Shown piece after piece: positions 56,181-64,000 of a DNA stretch of 64,000 nt. The position numbers and the translations under genes are program-made. The stretch lies in contig NZ_CP114015.1 of assembly GCF_026898095.1 (NCBI RefSeq), positions 3,410,001-3,474,000 on the forward strand, written 5' to 3'. The notes beneath the pieces are model-generated. The model saw only the letters and a program-made list of their open reading frames with translations. It did no database searches and was not told where the DNA came from. Source of the DNA: Arthrobacter sp. ATA002 (GTDB lineage Bacteria; Actinomycetota; Actinomycetes; Actinomycetales; Micrococcaceae). How positions within the stretch are numbered: the first letter of the stretch is position 1; every line of letters starts with the position of its first letter.

Positions 56181-57787
56181 GTGGAGAGCGTGCAGGTCAG
56201 CCTGGATCCGATGCTGGCAACCTTTGTGGTGCTGGCGCTGGCCGTGGTGGGCTTCATGACGAACCGGATTCCGCTTGTCATCGTCGCCCTGTTCGTCCCC
56301 CTGGCGCTGTGGGCCACGGGCGTACTTCCGCCGACCGACGCCCTGCAGGGATTCAGCGATCCGGTGGTCCTGTTCATTGCCTCGCTTTTTGTGCTCAGCG
56401 ACGCACTCGACGCCACAGGAATCACGGCCTGGATTGGACAGCAGCTCGAACAGCGCTCGTCACTGCGCGGCGCCGGGCTGCTCCTGGCGGTCATGGCTGC
56501 CGCGGCGGCCCTCTCCGCCGTCATCAGCATCAACGGGGCCGTCGCGGCGCTCCTGCCCGTCGCGGTCGTTGCCGCGGGACGGTCCGGCGTCGTTCCCTCC
56601 CGCATGCTTATTCCGCTCGCTTTCGCAGCGGGTGCGGGATCCTGCTGACCCTGACCGGCACGCCGGTGAACATCATCGTCTCCGAAGTCGCCGCCGACTC
56701 GGGAGGCCGGGAGTTCGGCTACTTCGAATTTGCGCTGGCCGGGCTCCCCCTTGTCCTGTTGACGGCGCTGCTCGTGGTGGTTTTCGGCGGGCGGCTCCTG
56801 CCCCGGCGGATCCCCGAACGGCCGGCGGACACCACGGCCGACCCGCGGGAACGGGTGCGTACGTGGCAGGAGAGCTACACGGCCGACCTCGATGCGGGGC
56901 GGCTGTTCACCGGAGGCGAGGGGGTGGTCGAGGTCCTCGTCGCACCGCGCTCGAACCTGACCGGACGCACCGTTTATCCCGGCATGGCACTCGGGGACGA
57001 GGACCTCGCAGTCATCGCACTGCGCCGCGGCGGCATCCCGCCGACCGATGCCGACGCGCCAACCGGTGAGCTCACCCTGCGCCCCGGCGACGCCCTGCTG
57101 GTGCACGGCCCCTGGGATGCGCTGCACAGCTACACCGAGTCCTCCGACGTGATCGCCGTCGAGCCGTCCCGAACCCTCCAGCGGAGCGTGCCGCTCGGAC
57201 GGGGCTGGCGACGCTGCCTCGGCGTCCTCGTCGCCACCATCGTTTTGCTCGCCGCCGGTGTTGTTCCCCCGGTGATCGCGGGGCTCCTTGCGGCAGGCGC
57301 CCTCGTGGTCCTGGGCGTGGTCACCGTTCCGCACGCCTTCCGTGCCATCTCGTGGGACACCGTGGTCCTGATCGCGGGACTTATACCGTTGTCCACCGCG
57401 TTTGTGTCCTCCGGTGCGGCCAATGAAATCGCAGGACTCGTTGACCGCTTCACCGGCGGCGGTTCCCCCCATTTCGCCCTGCTCGTCTTATGCGTGCTCA
57501 CCCTGGTCCTCAGCCAGGTCATCTCGAACGTGGCAACGGTGCTGGTCATGGCGCCCGTTGCGGTGTCCTTCGCCCAGACGCTCGGGGTCAGCGTGCAGCC
57601 GTTCATGATGGCGCTGACCGTGGTTGGCGCAGCGGCCTTCCTCACGCCCATCGCCACCCCGGCCAACCTCATGGTGATGCAGCCCGGCGGATACCGGTTT
57701 GGCGACTACTGGCGCCTGGGCCTGCCGCTCGCCCTCATTTTCCTTGCCGCCGGAGTGCTCTACGTGCCGCTGATTTGGCCCTTCTGA
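56181..57787 (+). pseudogene. SLC13-type anion carrier with TrkA-C domain, one single-base frameshift
   Basis: One base added near 56641-56642 joins two frames to about 535 residues. The carrier has the two re-entrant repeats (SINGAVAALLPVAVVAAGRS then LLTLTGTPVNIIVSEV; and VISNVATVLVMAPVAV then FLTPIATPANLMVMQPG). One TrkA-C regulatory domain lies between them (VEVLVAPRSNLTGRTVYPGM, ALLVHGPWDAL). Transport of sulfate, phosphate or dicarboxylate with sodium is typical. It starts at GTG after AAGAGGTG and overlaps the facing MerR gene by 28 bases. Confidence 0.85.
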
Positions 57788-58521
57788 GTTGCCTGCTCTT
57801 TCCGGGCCTGCACCTGCCCGGCCGCGAGGACTCCTGCCCTCATCATCACATCCAGCTGGGCGGGGTTGTACAACCCAGCCAGGACGTCCCCGACCGTCTC
57901 CGCAGTGAAGCGTCCTTCCCCGAACCGGTGCGATGCAGGGTCGTTCAACCACGGATACTCGACCAGGTTCCGCGACAGTACCTCAGCCATTCTTCCGGCC
58001 AGCTCCTGCCGCGTCGCCTCGTCAGCGTCCGCCGGCAGCCCGTCGAGGTCCGGTCCGGTGTCGTCACTCTCATCCGCCGTCATCCTCTGCAGATCAGCCA
58101 GTTCCTCGGCGGCGTACATCCGGGTCATCAGGTGGATCACCGCATTGTCGTTTTCGGACATACGGGTGGCGACGGCTTCAAATCCGGCGGGGACGTCTGC
58201 GGGGGCCTGGTGCGCAATGACCGCAGCGATATGGGCCCGCGCCTCCTGCAGCCGTTCGATGCTTTTCTTCAGCTCCGTGTCCACATCACGCAGGATCTCC
58301 GGCGTGCTGTGCGCACCGACCTCGTGCATCTGCGACAGCGGCACGCCCAAACCGGCCAGGCGCCGGATGCGCAGGAGGCTCACCAGATGCCGGGCTTCGT
58401 ACTGCTTGTACCCGTTGTACCGCCGGTCCGGCTCCTCGAGCAGACCCAGCCGGTGGTAATGACGGACGGTGTTTACCGTTGTCCCCGCCAGCTCAGCCAG
58501 TTCACGCGTGCTCCACGCCAT
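57760..58521 (-). CDS. MerR-family transcriptional regulator
   Basis: The 253-residue protein has a MerR DNA-binding head (STRELAELAGTTVNTVRHYH, RRYNGYKQYEARHLVSLLRI), a coiled-coil helix (about residues 85-105) and a long effector domain including EYPWLNDPASHRFGEGRFTA. This is the TipAL-like layout common in actinobacteria. Nothing in the sequence names its ligand. It is convergent with the SLC13 carrier. Confidence 0.88.
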   Translation of the reverse strand: MAWSTRELAELAGTTVNTVRHYHRLGLLEEPDRRYNGYKQYEARHLVSLLRIRRLAGLGVPLSQMHEVGAHSTPEILRDVDTELKKSIERLQEARAHIAAVIAHQAPADVPAGFEAVATRMSENDNAVIHLMTRMYAAEELADLQRMTADESDDTGPDLDGLPADADEATRQELAGRMAEVLSRNLVEYPWLNDPASHRFGEGRFTAETVGDVLAGLYNPAQLDVMMRAGVLAAGQVQARKEQATQKGQISGT

Positions 58522-58551
58522 CGTGTTCCCTCCCCTTGCCAGGAGTTCAGA

Positions 58552-59259
58552 CTACCCAGCCTGCGTCAGCGCATCCGCAAACCAGCCGGTAATGGTGCTC
58601 GGATGCGTGATTGCCGTGCCGACGACGACGGCGAACGCCCCGGCGTCCAGGCAGGCCCGGGCCTGGGCCGGGGTGTGGATGCGCCCCTCGGCGATCAGCG
58701 GCGCGCCAAGCCCCAGTGCTGCAATCCCGGCGATCAGCTCCAGGTCCGGACCGTCGGTTTTCGGCCGCTCGCCGGTGTATCCGGAGAGCGTGGTGCCGAT
58801 GATGTCCGCCCCGGCATCGGCTGCGGTCCGGGCATCCGGAAGGGATCCGCAGTCGGCCATGACCAGTGCGCCGGTCTGCTCGTGCAGGGCGTGAATGGTC
58901 TCTGCGAGCGTGCGGCCGTCCGGGCGCGGCCGGCGGGTTCCGTCGATCGCCACGATGTCGGCCCCGGCGGCCGCACAGGCCAGGGCGTGCTCCAGCGTGG
59001 GCGTGATAAAGACTCCGTCCTTGCCGTCCTTCCAGAGCCCGATTATCGGAACGTCCACCGCGGCGCGGGTCAGTTCCAGATCCGCGACGCCCTGGATCCG
59101 CACCGCGGCAGCTCCGCCGATCACGGCGGCCTGTGCCATCTGCGCCATAGTCTTGGGATCCCGGAGGGGTTCGCCGGGGTAGGCCTGGCAGGAAACGATC
59201 AGCTGGGCCGCCAGGGAGGAAAGATCGGCCCGCCACGGGCTCGTGGTCGGTTCAGGCAC
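58552..59259 (-). CDS. nanE: N-acetylmannosamine-6-phosphate 2-epimerase
   Basis: The 235-residue TIM barrel starts at GTG. It shows the NanE pattern LIVSCQAYPGEPLRDPKTMA, VIGGAAAVRIQGVADL, PIIGLWKDGKDGVFITPT, ADCGSLPDARTAADAGADII and LGAPLIAEGRIHTPAQARAC. The catalytic Lys is in the LWKDG segment. It converts ManNAc-6-phosphate to GlcNAc-6-phosphate in sialic acid catabolism. It overlaps nanK by eight bases. Confidence 0.93.
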   Translation of the reverse strand: MPEPTTSPWRADLSSLAAQLIVSCQAYPGEPLRDPKTMAQMAQAAVIGGAAAVRIQGVADLELTRAAVDVPIIGLWKDGKDGVFITPTLEHALACAAAGADIVAIDGTRRPRPDGRTLAETIHALHEQTGALVMADCGSLPDARTAADAGADIIGTTLSGYTGERPKTDGPDLELIAGIAALGLGAPLIAEGRIHTPAQARACLDAGAFAVVVGTAITHPSTITGWFADALTQAG

Positions 59260-60223
59260 TGGTCGTCTCCGGGATTCTCATGCGGTCAAGGGCAATTTTG
59301 GCGGCTCCCACCACGGCGGCGGAGGAGCCCAGGGCAGCCGGCACCACGGGCAGGCCGGCAAGCGGGTCCATCAGTTCGGCCTGCAGCGCCGACCTGAACG
59401 GCAGCCACCACAGTTCGCCGGCCGCAGCCATGCCGCCGCCAATCACCACGATCGAGGGATCCAGCACGTTGGCCAGTCCGCCCACGGCCTGTCCGGCCGC
59501 GGCGGCGCCGAGTGCGAGGGCACGCACGGCCGGCGGCTCCCCGGCAGCGGCCCGGGCGGCGACTTCCCGGGCCGTTCCGGGATCCCGGCCGGCCAGCCGG
59601 CGGTACAGGTTTGCGATGGAGGGGCCGGAGGCGATGGCTTCCAGGTGCCCGGCCCGGCCGCAGCTGCACGGCAGCGGCCGGCCGCCGTCGTCGTACGCGG
59701 CGGGCGAGGCAAGGTGCCCCACATGCCCGGCCACCGCCCGCGCCCCCAGGTGGGGCGCGCCGCCGAGAATCAGTGACCCGCCGACGCCGGTGCCCACCGC
59801 CACCAGCAGGCTGGAGTCCGCGCCGGCGGAGGCTCCCACCCAGTGTTCGCCCAGGTTGTGGGCGTGCACATCGTTGACCGCGTAGGCGGGCAGCCCGCTG
59901 TGTTGCGCCAGGTGGGCAGCCAGGGGCGTTCCGGCCCAGCCGGTGAGGGAATCGGTGGCCGAAACCACCGACCCGGCCGCCGCGTCGATGACGCCGGCCG
60001 AGCCGATCCCGACCGCCACCGGCAGCATGTCCGCGGTGCGGGCCTGTGCCAGCAGGGACGCCACGAGTCCGACGGCGGTGGCCAGGATTGCCGCCGCGCC
60101 GGCGGCGGCCGGTGTGGGCCGGAACTCGGAGGCGTGCAGCCTGCCGGTGTCGTCCACGATGCCCGCGGCGGTCTTGGTGCCGCCCAGGTCCACCCCGATA
60201 ACGCAGCGTTGAGCCGGAGTCAT
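59252..60223 (-). CDS. nanK: ROK-family kinase, probable N-acetylmannosamine kinase
   Basis: The 323-residue protein has the ATP phosphate loop DLGGTKTAAGIVDDTG, the catalytic Asp in AYAVNDVHAHNLGEHW and VGTGVGGSLILGGAPHLGAR. The ROK zinc motif is LPCSCGRAGHLEA, in which the third Cys of the consensus is a His. Context between nanE and nanA assigns it to ManNAc phosphorylation rather than glucose. It lies two bases downstream of nanA. Confidence 0.9.
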   Translation of the reverse strand: MTPAQRCVIGVDLGGTKTAAGIVDDTGRLHASEFRPTPAAAGAAAILATAVGLVASLLAQARTADMLPVAVGIGSAGVIDAAAGSVVSATDSLTGWAGTPLAAHLAQHSGLPAYAVNDVHAHNLGEHWVGASAGADSSLLVAVGTGVGGSLILGGAPHLGARAVAGHVGHLASPAAYDDGGRPLPCSCGRAGHLEAIASGPSIANLYRRLAGRDPGTAREVAARAAAGEPPAVRALALGAAAAGQAVGGLANVLDPSIVVIGGGMAAAGELWWLPFRSALQAELMDPLAGLPVVPAALGSSAAVVGAAKIALDRMRIPETTSA

Positions 60224-60225
60224 GC

Positions 60226-61158
60226 CTAGATCAGGCCGTTGCGCTCAAGGATGGTCCGGATGGCGGCTGTTTCCGCGTCGTTCAGGCTCACCATCGGCGC
60301 GGACATGATGTTGGTGTCGATGACGCCCATGAGCATGAGTGCGGTCTTGAACGCACCCAGCCCGGCGGCGCCGCCGGAGACACGGCCCGGGGTGGGTGTG
60401 TAGACGATGTTGAAGACATCGGCGAGGCGGTCCTGCTCGGCGGCCGCGGTGGCGAAGTCACCGGCCGCGGCGGCGTCGAACAGGCGCCGGTATCCGGCCG
60501 GGTCCACGTTGCCCAGCCCGGGAACGACGCCGTCGGCCCCGCCGAGCAGCGCACCGTCCACCACCACTTCGTGGCCGGTGAAGATGGAGAAGTTGTCGAT
60601 GCCGCGGGCGGCCAGGGCGAGCTGGCGGAAGGACACGTCGTCGCCGGAGGAGTCCTTGACGCCGGCGATGACCTGGTCCCGGCCCAGCTGGATCAGCAGG
60701 TTCAGCGGCAGCTTGTAGTTGGTGCGGACCGGTACGTCGTAGGCGAAGAGCGGCACGTCGAGGGCGGCGTGGATGCTGCGGAAGTGGGTGTCGGTTTCCT
60801 GTGCATCGGTCAGCGCGTAGAACGGAGACGTCACCACGAGCGCGTCGGCGCCCAGGCCGACCATTTTCCGGCCTTCCTCGATGACACGGTTGGTGGTCTG
60901 TTCGGAGGCGCCCACGATCAGCGGAACTTCTCCGGCGTTGACGCCGGCAATGGTGGTGACCACCAGTTCGCGCTCGTCGCTGGTCAGGTACGGCACCTCG
61001 CCGGAGGAACCGAGGACAAACAGTCCGTGCACGCCTCCTTCCAGCAGGTGCTTGGTGACCCGGGCCAGGGAGTGGGTGTCGATGCTGCCGTCGGCGGCTC
61101 GCGGGGTGACGACGGGCGGGATGACGCCGGTGAACCGGCGGATGGGCTGAGGGGCCAC
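60226..61158 (-). CDS. nanA: N-acetylneuraminate lyase-type aldolase (DapA family)
   Basis: About 310 residues from the GTG at 61156-61158, with GGAGA seven bases upstream. The class I aldolase TIM barrel has the Schiff-base Lys in IAGVKDSSGDD, the Tyr in PLFAYDVPVRTN and the G-S-S-G-E motif in FVLGSSGEVPYLT. The family splits into several substrates; the nanE-nanK context makes the sialic acid lyase the best call, splitting Neu5Ac to ManNAc and pyruvate. Confidence 0.88.
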   Translation of the reverse strand: MAPQPIRRFTGVIPPVVTPRAADGSIDTHSLARVTKHLLEGGVHGLFVLGSSGEVPYLTSDERELVVTTIAGVNAGEVPLIVGASEQTTNRVIEEGRKMVGLGADALVVTSPFYALTDAQETDTHFRSIHAALDVPLFAYDVPVRTNYKLPLNLLIQLGRDQVIAGVKDSSGDDVSFRQLALAARGIDNFSIFTGHEVVVDGALLGGADGVVPGLGNVDPAGYRRLFDAAAAGDFATAAAEQDRLADVFNIVYTPTPGRVSGGAAGLGAFKTALMLMGVIDTNIMSAPMVSLNDAETAAIRTILERNGLI

Positions 61159-61222
61159 GGATATCTCCAGGTGCTGGTAACGGTTGGTGCGGTGGAACTG
61201 CGCGGGGAAGTGCAGGTGGAAA

Positions 61223-62038
61223 TCAGGGGTGCAGCAGGCTGGGCGCGGCGCCCAGCAGCTTGCGGGTGTACTCGTCTTTGGGGTCGGCGAAGATGGCCTC
61301 AGCCGGCCCCTCTTCGACGATCCGGCCGTAGTACATGACGCATATACGGTCGGAAACATAGCGGACGGTCTGGATGTCATGGGAAATGAAGACCATGCCC
61401 AGGTTCAGTTCCCGCTTCAGATCGGCCAGCAGGTTCAGCACCTGGGCCCGGACGGAGACGTCCAGGGCCGAGGTGGGTTCGTCGGCCACGATCACCGCGG
61501 GGTCCAGGGCAAGGGCCCGCGCGATGGCGACGCGCTGGCGCTGTCCGCCGGAAACCTGGTGCGGGGTGACTTCGGCGGCGGTGTACGGCAGGCCCACCAG
61601 TGCCAGCAGGTCCCGAACCTTCGCCGCACGGGACCGGGCGTCGCCGATGCCGTGGATCTGCAGCGGATCGGTGAGGATGTCCTGGATGGTCATCCGCGGG
61701 TTCAATGCGGTGGACGGATCCTGGAAGACGACGGCGACGTCCTGGCCGAAGCGCTTACGGTCGGCGGCGCGGCGGCCGCTGATCGGTTTGCCATGGAACA
61801 GCACCTTGCCGGCGGTGGGTTCCTGCAGGCCGACCAGGACGGAGGCCAGGGTGGACTTGCCGCAGCCGGACTCCCCCACCACGCCGACCGTTTCCCCGCG
61901 GCGGACGGTGAAGTCCACGCCGTCCACGGCCTTGACGATGTTGGGGCGGAAAATGGAGCCGGTCCGGGTGCGGTGGTGGACCTTGAGGCCGCGCAGTTCC
62001 AGGACCGGCGTGTTCTCGGTGGAGGTTTGGGTGCTCAT
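61223..62038 (-). CDS. Dipeptide-type ABC ATPase (DppF-like), sialic acid importer subunit
   Basis: The 271-residue ATPase reads Walker A GESGCGKSTLASVL, Q-loop VFQDPSTALNPRM, signature VSGGQRQRVAIARALAL and Walker B VIVADEPTSALD. The end KLLGAAPSLLHP is the usual C-terminus of the DppF/OppF class. It overlaps the upstream fused gene by ATGA. With the nan genes it resembles the Sat/Sia-type importers for sialic acid. Confidence 0.92.
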   Translation of the reverse strand: MSTQTSTENTPVLELRGLKVHHRTRTGSIFRPNIVKAVDGVDFTVRRGETVGVVGESGCGKSTLASVLVGLQEPTAGKVLFHGKPISGRRAADRKRFGQDVAVVFQDPSTALNPRMTIQDILTDPLQIHGIGDARSRAAKVRDLLALVGLPYTAAEVTPHQVSGGQRQRVAIARALALDPAVIVADEPTSALDVSVRAQVLNLLADLKRELNLGMVFISHDIQTVRYVSDRICVMYYGRIVEEGPAEAIFADPKDEYTRKLLGAAPSLLHP

Positions 62039-64000
62039 GGTTGTCCTTCGGCACTGGTGCCGGCAGCGGCCAGGGCGGCGCCGCCGTCGTTCCGGTTGTC
62101 TGTCAGGTGGCTGGCCCAGTAGTGTTCGCCCTCGCCCACACGGACAAAGGACAGGATCTGGTCCGGATCAGCGTCCGGACGCAGGGAGCGCTCGGCAAAC
62201 CGGTCCCCGGCCGCGAATTCCCGCGGTGATGGAACCGTGCCCTGGATCTGGTGCAGCCGGTCGGCGTCGGACTCGATGGACAGCACGGCGCCGAGCAGTC
62301 CGCGGGTGTACTCGTGGTGCGGGTTGCGCATCAGCTCGGACGCTCCGGCGGATTCCACCACCTGCCCGGCGTACATGACCGTGATCCGGTGTGCCAGGGA
62401 GGCAACCAGGGCCAGATCGTGGCTGACGAAGACCATGGCGAAGCCCAGTTCCTCACGCAGCTCATTGAGCAAATCCACCACCTGCTTCTGGACGGTGACG
62501 TCCAGGGCAGTGGTCGGCTCGTCCGCGACAATGATCTTCGGCGAACGCGACAGGGCCATGGCCACGAGCACGCGCTGACGCTGTCCGCCGGACAGTTCGT
62601 GCGGATAACTCTTAAGCGTCCGCTCCGGATCCAGCTTCACCAGCTCCAGCAGTTCGCGCGGGGACTTGCGGCCGTTGCGGCGGGTCAGCTGCAGCAGCTG
62701 GTCCTTGATCAGCATGGACGGGTTCAGTGAGCTCAGCGCGTCCTGGTAGACCATGGCGATCTGCTCACCGCGCAGTCCGCGGTAGCGCTGATCACGTTCA
62801 CGCGGATCGTTGGTCAGCAGTTCCCTGCCGTTGAACATGATGGATCCGCTGAGCACCGCGGTGGGCGGCAGCAGTCCCATGATGGCCAGGGAGGTGATGG
62901 ACTTTCCGCAGCCGGATTCGCCCACCAGGCCCATGGTTTCGCCCTCGCGGACAGTGAAGCTGACCCGGTCCACAATGGCCGTGTCGCCGTAGCGGCCCGG
63001 GAAGCGGATGGAGAGGTCCTGCACCTCAAGGATTACCGGGGCATCGGTGCCGACGGCGGGCAGCCGGTCGGTTCGGCGGTTCTCCACGGCGGCGAGCAGC
63101 CGCAGCTCCTCGGCCAGGGCGGCCAGGGAACCGGGCTGGTTGATGAGGGTGCCGGCCGCGGTGTCCTCCACCGCGGTGCCATCGGTGTCTGCCGGCGGGG
63201 CGGCGACGGCGGCGGCGGCCGGCGCGGGAACGGCGGCTGCGGCCGCAGCGTCCTTTACTGCGTTGTCCTTCACAGCGTTGTCCTTCACCAGGGCTTCCTT
63301 CACCGGTGCGGCCCGGCGGGGACGCGGGTTGACCATGGCATCGGTGAGGCCTTCGGCCAGGATGTTCAGGGCCAGGACGGTGAGCAGGATGGCGATGCCG
63401 CCAAACGTCGTCGGCCACCAGGCGCCGCTGAAGACCACGTTGCGGCCGTCGGCCATCACGTTGCCCCAGGAGGCCGACGGTGGCTGGACGCCGGCGCCAA
63501 GGAAGGACAGCGATGCTTCGAGGATGATGGCGTCAGCCACCATCACCGTGGCAAAGACGAGCACGGGGGCCGCGGTGTTGCGCACCACGTGCCGGGTCAG
63601 GATGAACAGCCGGCCGGCGCCGATCACGCGTTCGGCGCGGACATAGTCCTCGCCGTACTGGGCCAGCACGTTGGCGCGGACCACCCGGGCCAGCTGCGGT
63701 GTGTAAACAATGGCGATGGCGAAGATGATCACCGGAACGGTGGACCCGAAGAGGGCCACCGAATAGTCCTTGAGGGCGAACAGCAGGGCGGCGGCCAGGG
63801 CGATACCGGGAAACGCCATCATGATGTCCAGCACCCGCATGATGCCTTCATTGACGGATTTGCGGGAGGTAGCGGCCAGGGCTCCGAGGACGGCGCCCAG
63901 GATTACTGCCACCAGCACTGACCCGAGGCCGATCGCCGCGGACACCCGTGCGCCGTACAGCAGCCGGGAAAATACGTCGTAGCTGTTTCCGTCGGTGCCC
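62035..64000 (-). CDS. Permease-ATPase fusion (DppC-DppD), 5' end outside window
   Basis: The frame is open to the right window edge and begins, as seen, GTDGNSYDVFSRLLYGARVS, the usual start of a DppC transmembrane domain; the gene therefore extends beyond 64000. About 220 residues of permease (EAA-like loop EDYVRAERVIGAGRLFILTR) are followed by an Ala/Pro-rich linker of roughly 100 residues with a repeated VKDNA unit. Then comes a DppD-type ATPase (Walker A GESGCGKSITSL, LSGGQRQRVLVAMAL, IIVADEPTTALD). One polypeptide thus supplies both a membrane and an energy subunit. Confidence 0.9.
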   Translation of the reverse strand, partial: GTDGNSYDVFSRLLYGARVSAAIGLGSVLVAVILGAVLGALAATSRKSVNEGIMRVLDIMMAFPGIALAAALLFALKDYSVALFGSTVPVIIFAIAIVYTPQLARVVRANVLAQYGEDYVRAERVIGAGRLFILTRHVVRNTAAPVLVFATVMVADAIILEASLSFLGAGVQPPSASWGNVMADGRNVVFSGAWWPTTFGGIAILLTVLALNILAEGLTDAMVNPRPRRAAPVKEALVKDNAVKDNAVKDAAAAAAVPAPAAAAVAAPPADTDGTAVEDTAAGTLINQPGSLAALAEELRLLAAVENRRTDRLPAVGTDAPVILEVQDLSIRFPGRYGDTAIVDRVSFTVREGETMGLVGESGCGKSITSLAIMGLLPPTAVLSGSIMFNGRELLTNDPRERDQRYRGLRGEQIAMVYQDALSSLNPSMLIKDQLLQLTRRNGRKSPRELLELVKLDPERTLKSYPHELSGGQRQRVLVAMALSRSPKIIVADEPTTALDVTVQKQVVDLLNELREELGFAMVFVSHDLALVASLAHRITVMYAGQVVESAGASELMRNPHHEYTRGLLGAVLSIESDADRLHQIQGTVPSPREFAAGDRFAERSLRPDADPDQILSFVRVGEGEHYWASHLTDNRNDGGAALAAAGTSAEGQP

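Noticed and set aside
1-64000. RNA genes, CRISPR arrays, insertion sequences, prophage
   Set aside because: No tRNA- or rRNA-like stretch, regularly spaced repeats, transposase motifs or phage structural genes could be recognised by eye; small RNAs would need a covariance search.

Overview
The window looks like chromosomal DNA of a high-GC actinobacterium, most likely Arthrobacter or a close relative in the Micrococcaceae (inference). The grounds are strong GC bias at third codon positions, GTG and TTG starts with G-rich ribosome binding sites, DUF3052 and F420-type nitroreductase families, GluQ, and many LacI, GntR and ABC sugar-import modules. No rRNA, tRNA, CRISPR array or insertion sequence was recognised.

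Layout. (1) 1-3.1 kb: a visibly lower-GC block with the C-terminus of a PD-(D/E)XK nuclease-type protein, a GIY-YIG plus DUF2075 (Schlafen-like) helicase and a MazG-type pyrophosphohydrolase; it looks like the edge of a defence island. (2) 3.4-9.8 kb: a tightly overlapping leftward operon joining a binding-protein ABC importer to three phosphoesterases. (3) 9.9-12.2 kb: an SGNH hydrolase and a Pro/Gly-rich membrane protein. (4) 12.2-18.4 kb: arabinose-oligosaccharide utilisation (LacI repressor, GH51 arabinofuranosidase, three-gene ABC importer) with a readable promoter and operator. (5) 18.5-21.5 kb: small housekeeping and accessory genes. (6) 21.5-30.7 kb: two ribose/multiple-sugar ABC importers separated by small genes and a broken acetyltransferase. 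(7) 31-36.4 kb: AraC regulator, VOC protein, a DUF3052 gene abutting a decapitated flavohemoglobin, SDR and F420-type genes. (8) 36.4-43.4 kb: a leftward amidohydrolase operon (N-carbamoyl amino acid hydrolase, two paired membrane proteins, M20D hydrolase, amidase) divergent from a LacI regulator. (9) 43.5-50.6 kb: a 5-oxoprolinase cluster (pxpA, fused pxpBC, biotin carboxylase, GntR) converging on a D-glutamate-cyclase-type gene and an NRAMP-related transporter, the gene set of the Bacillus subtilis ycsFGI-kipIAR operon. (10) 50.7-58.5 kb: mixed small genes, gluQ, an ArsR/SRPBCC operon, an SLC13-type carrier and a MerR regulator. (11) 58.6-64 kb: nanE-nanK-nanA with a dipeptide-type ABC importer, consistent with sialic acid uptake and catabolism; the last gene leaves the window.

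A striking window-wide property is that fourteen positions, in thirteen genes, lack exactly one base, nearly all in short G/C runs, and adding one base restores a family-typical protein each time. The common sign points to homopolymer under-calling in the assembly rather than gene decay, so those genes are probably functional in the organism. Three further genes (acetyltransferase at 26.3 kb, flavohemoglobin at 32.5 kb, VOC protein at 51.6 kb) appear to have lost a larger internal or N-terminal piece and are different in kind.
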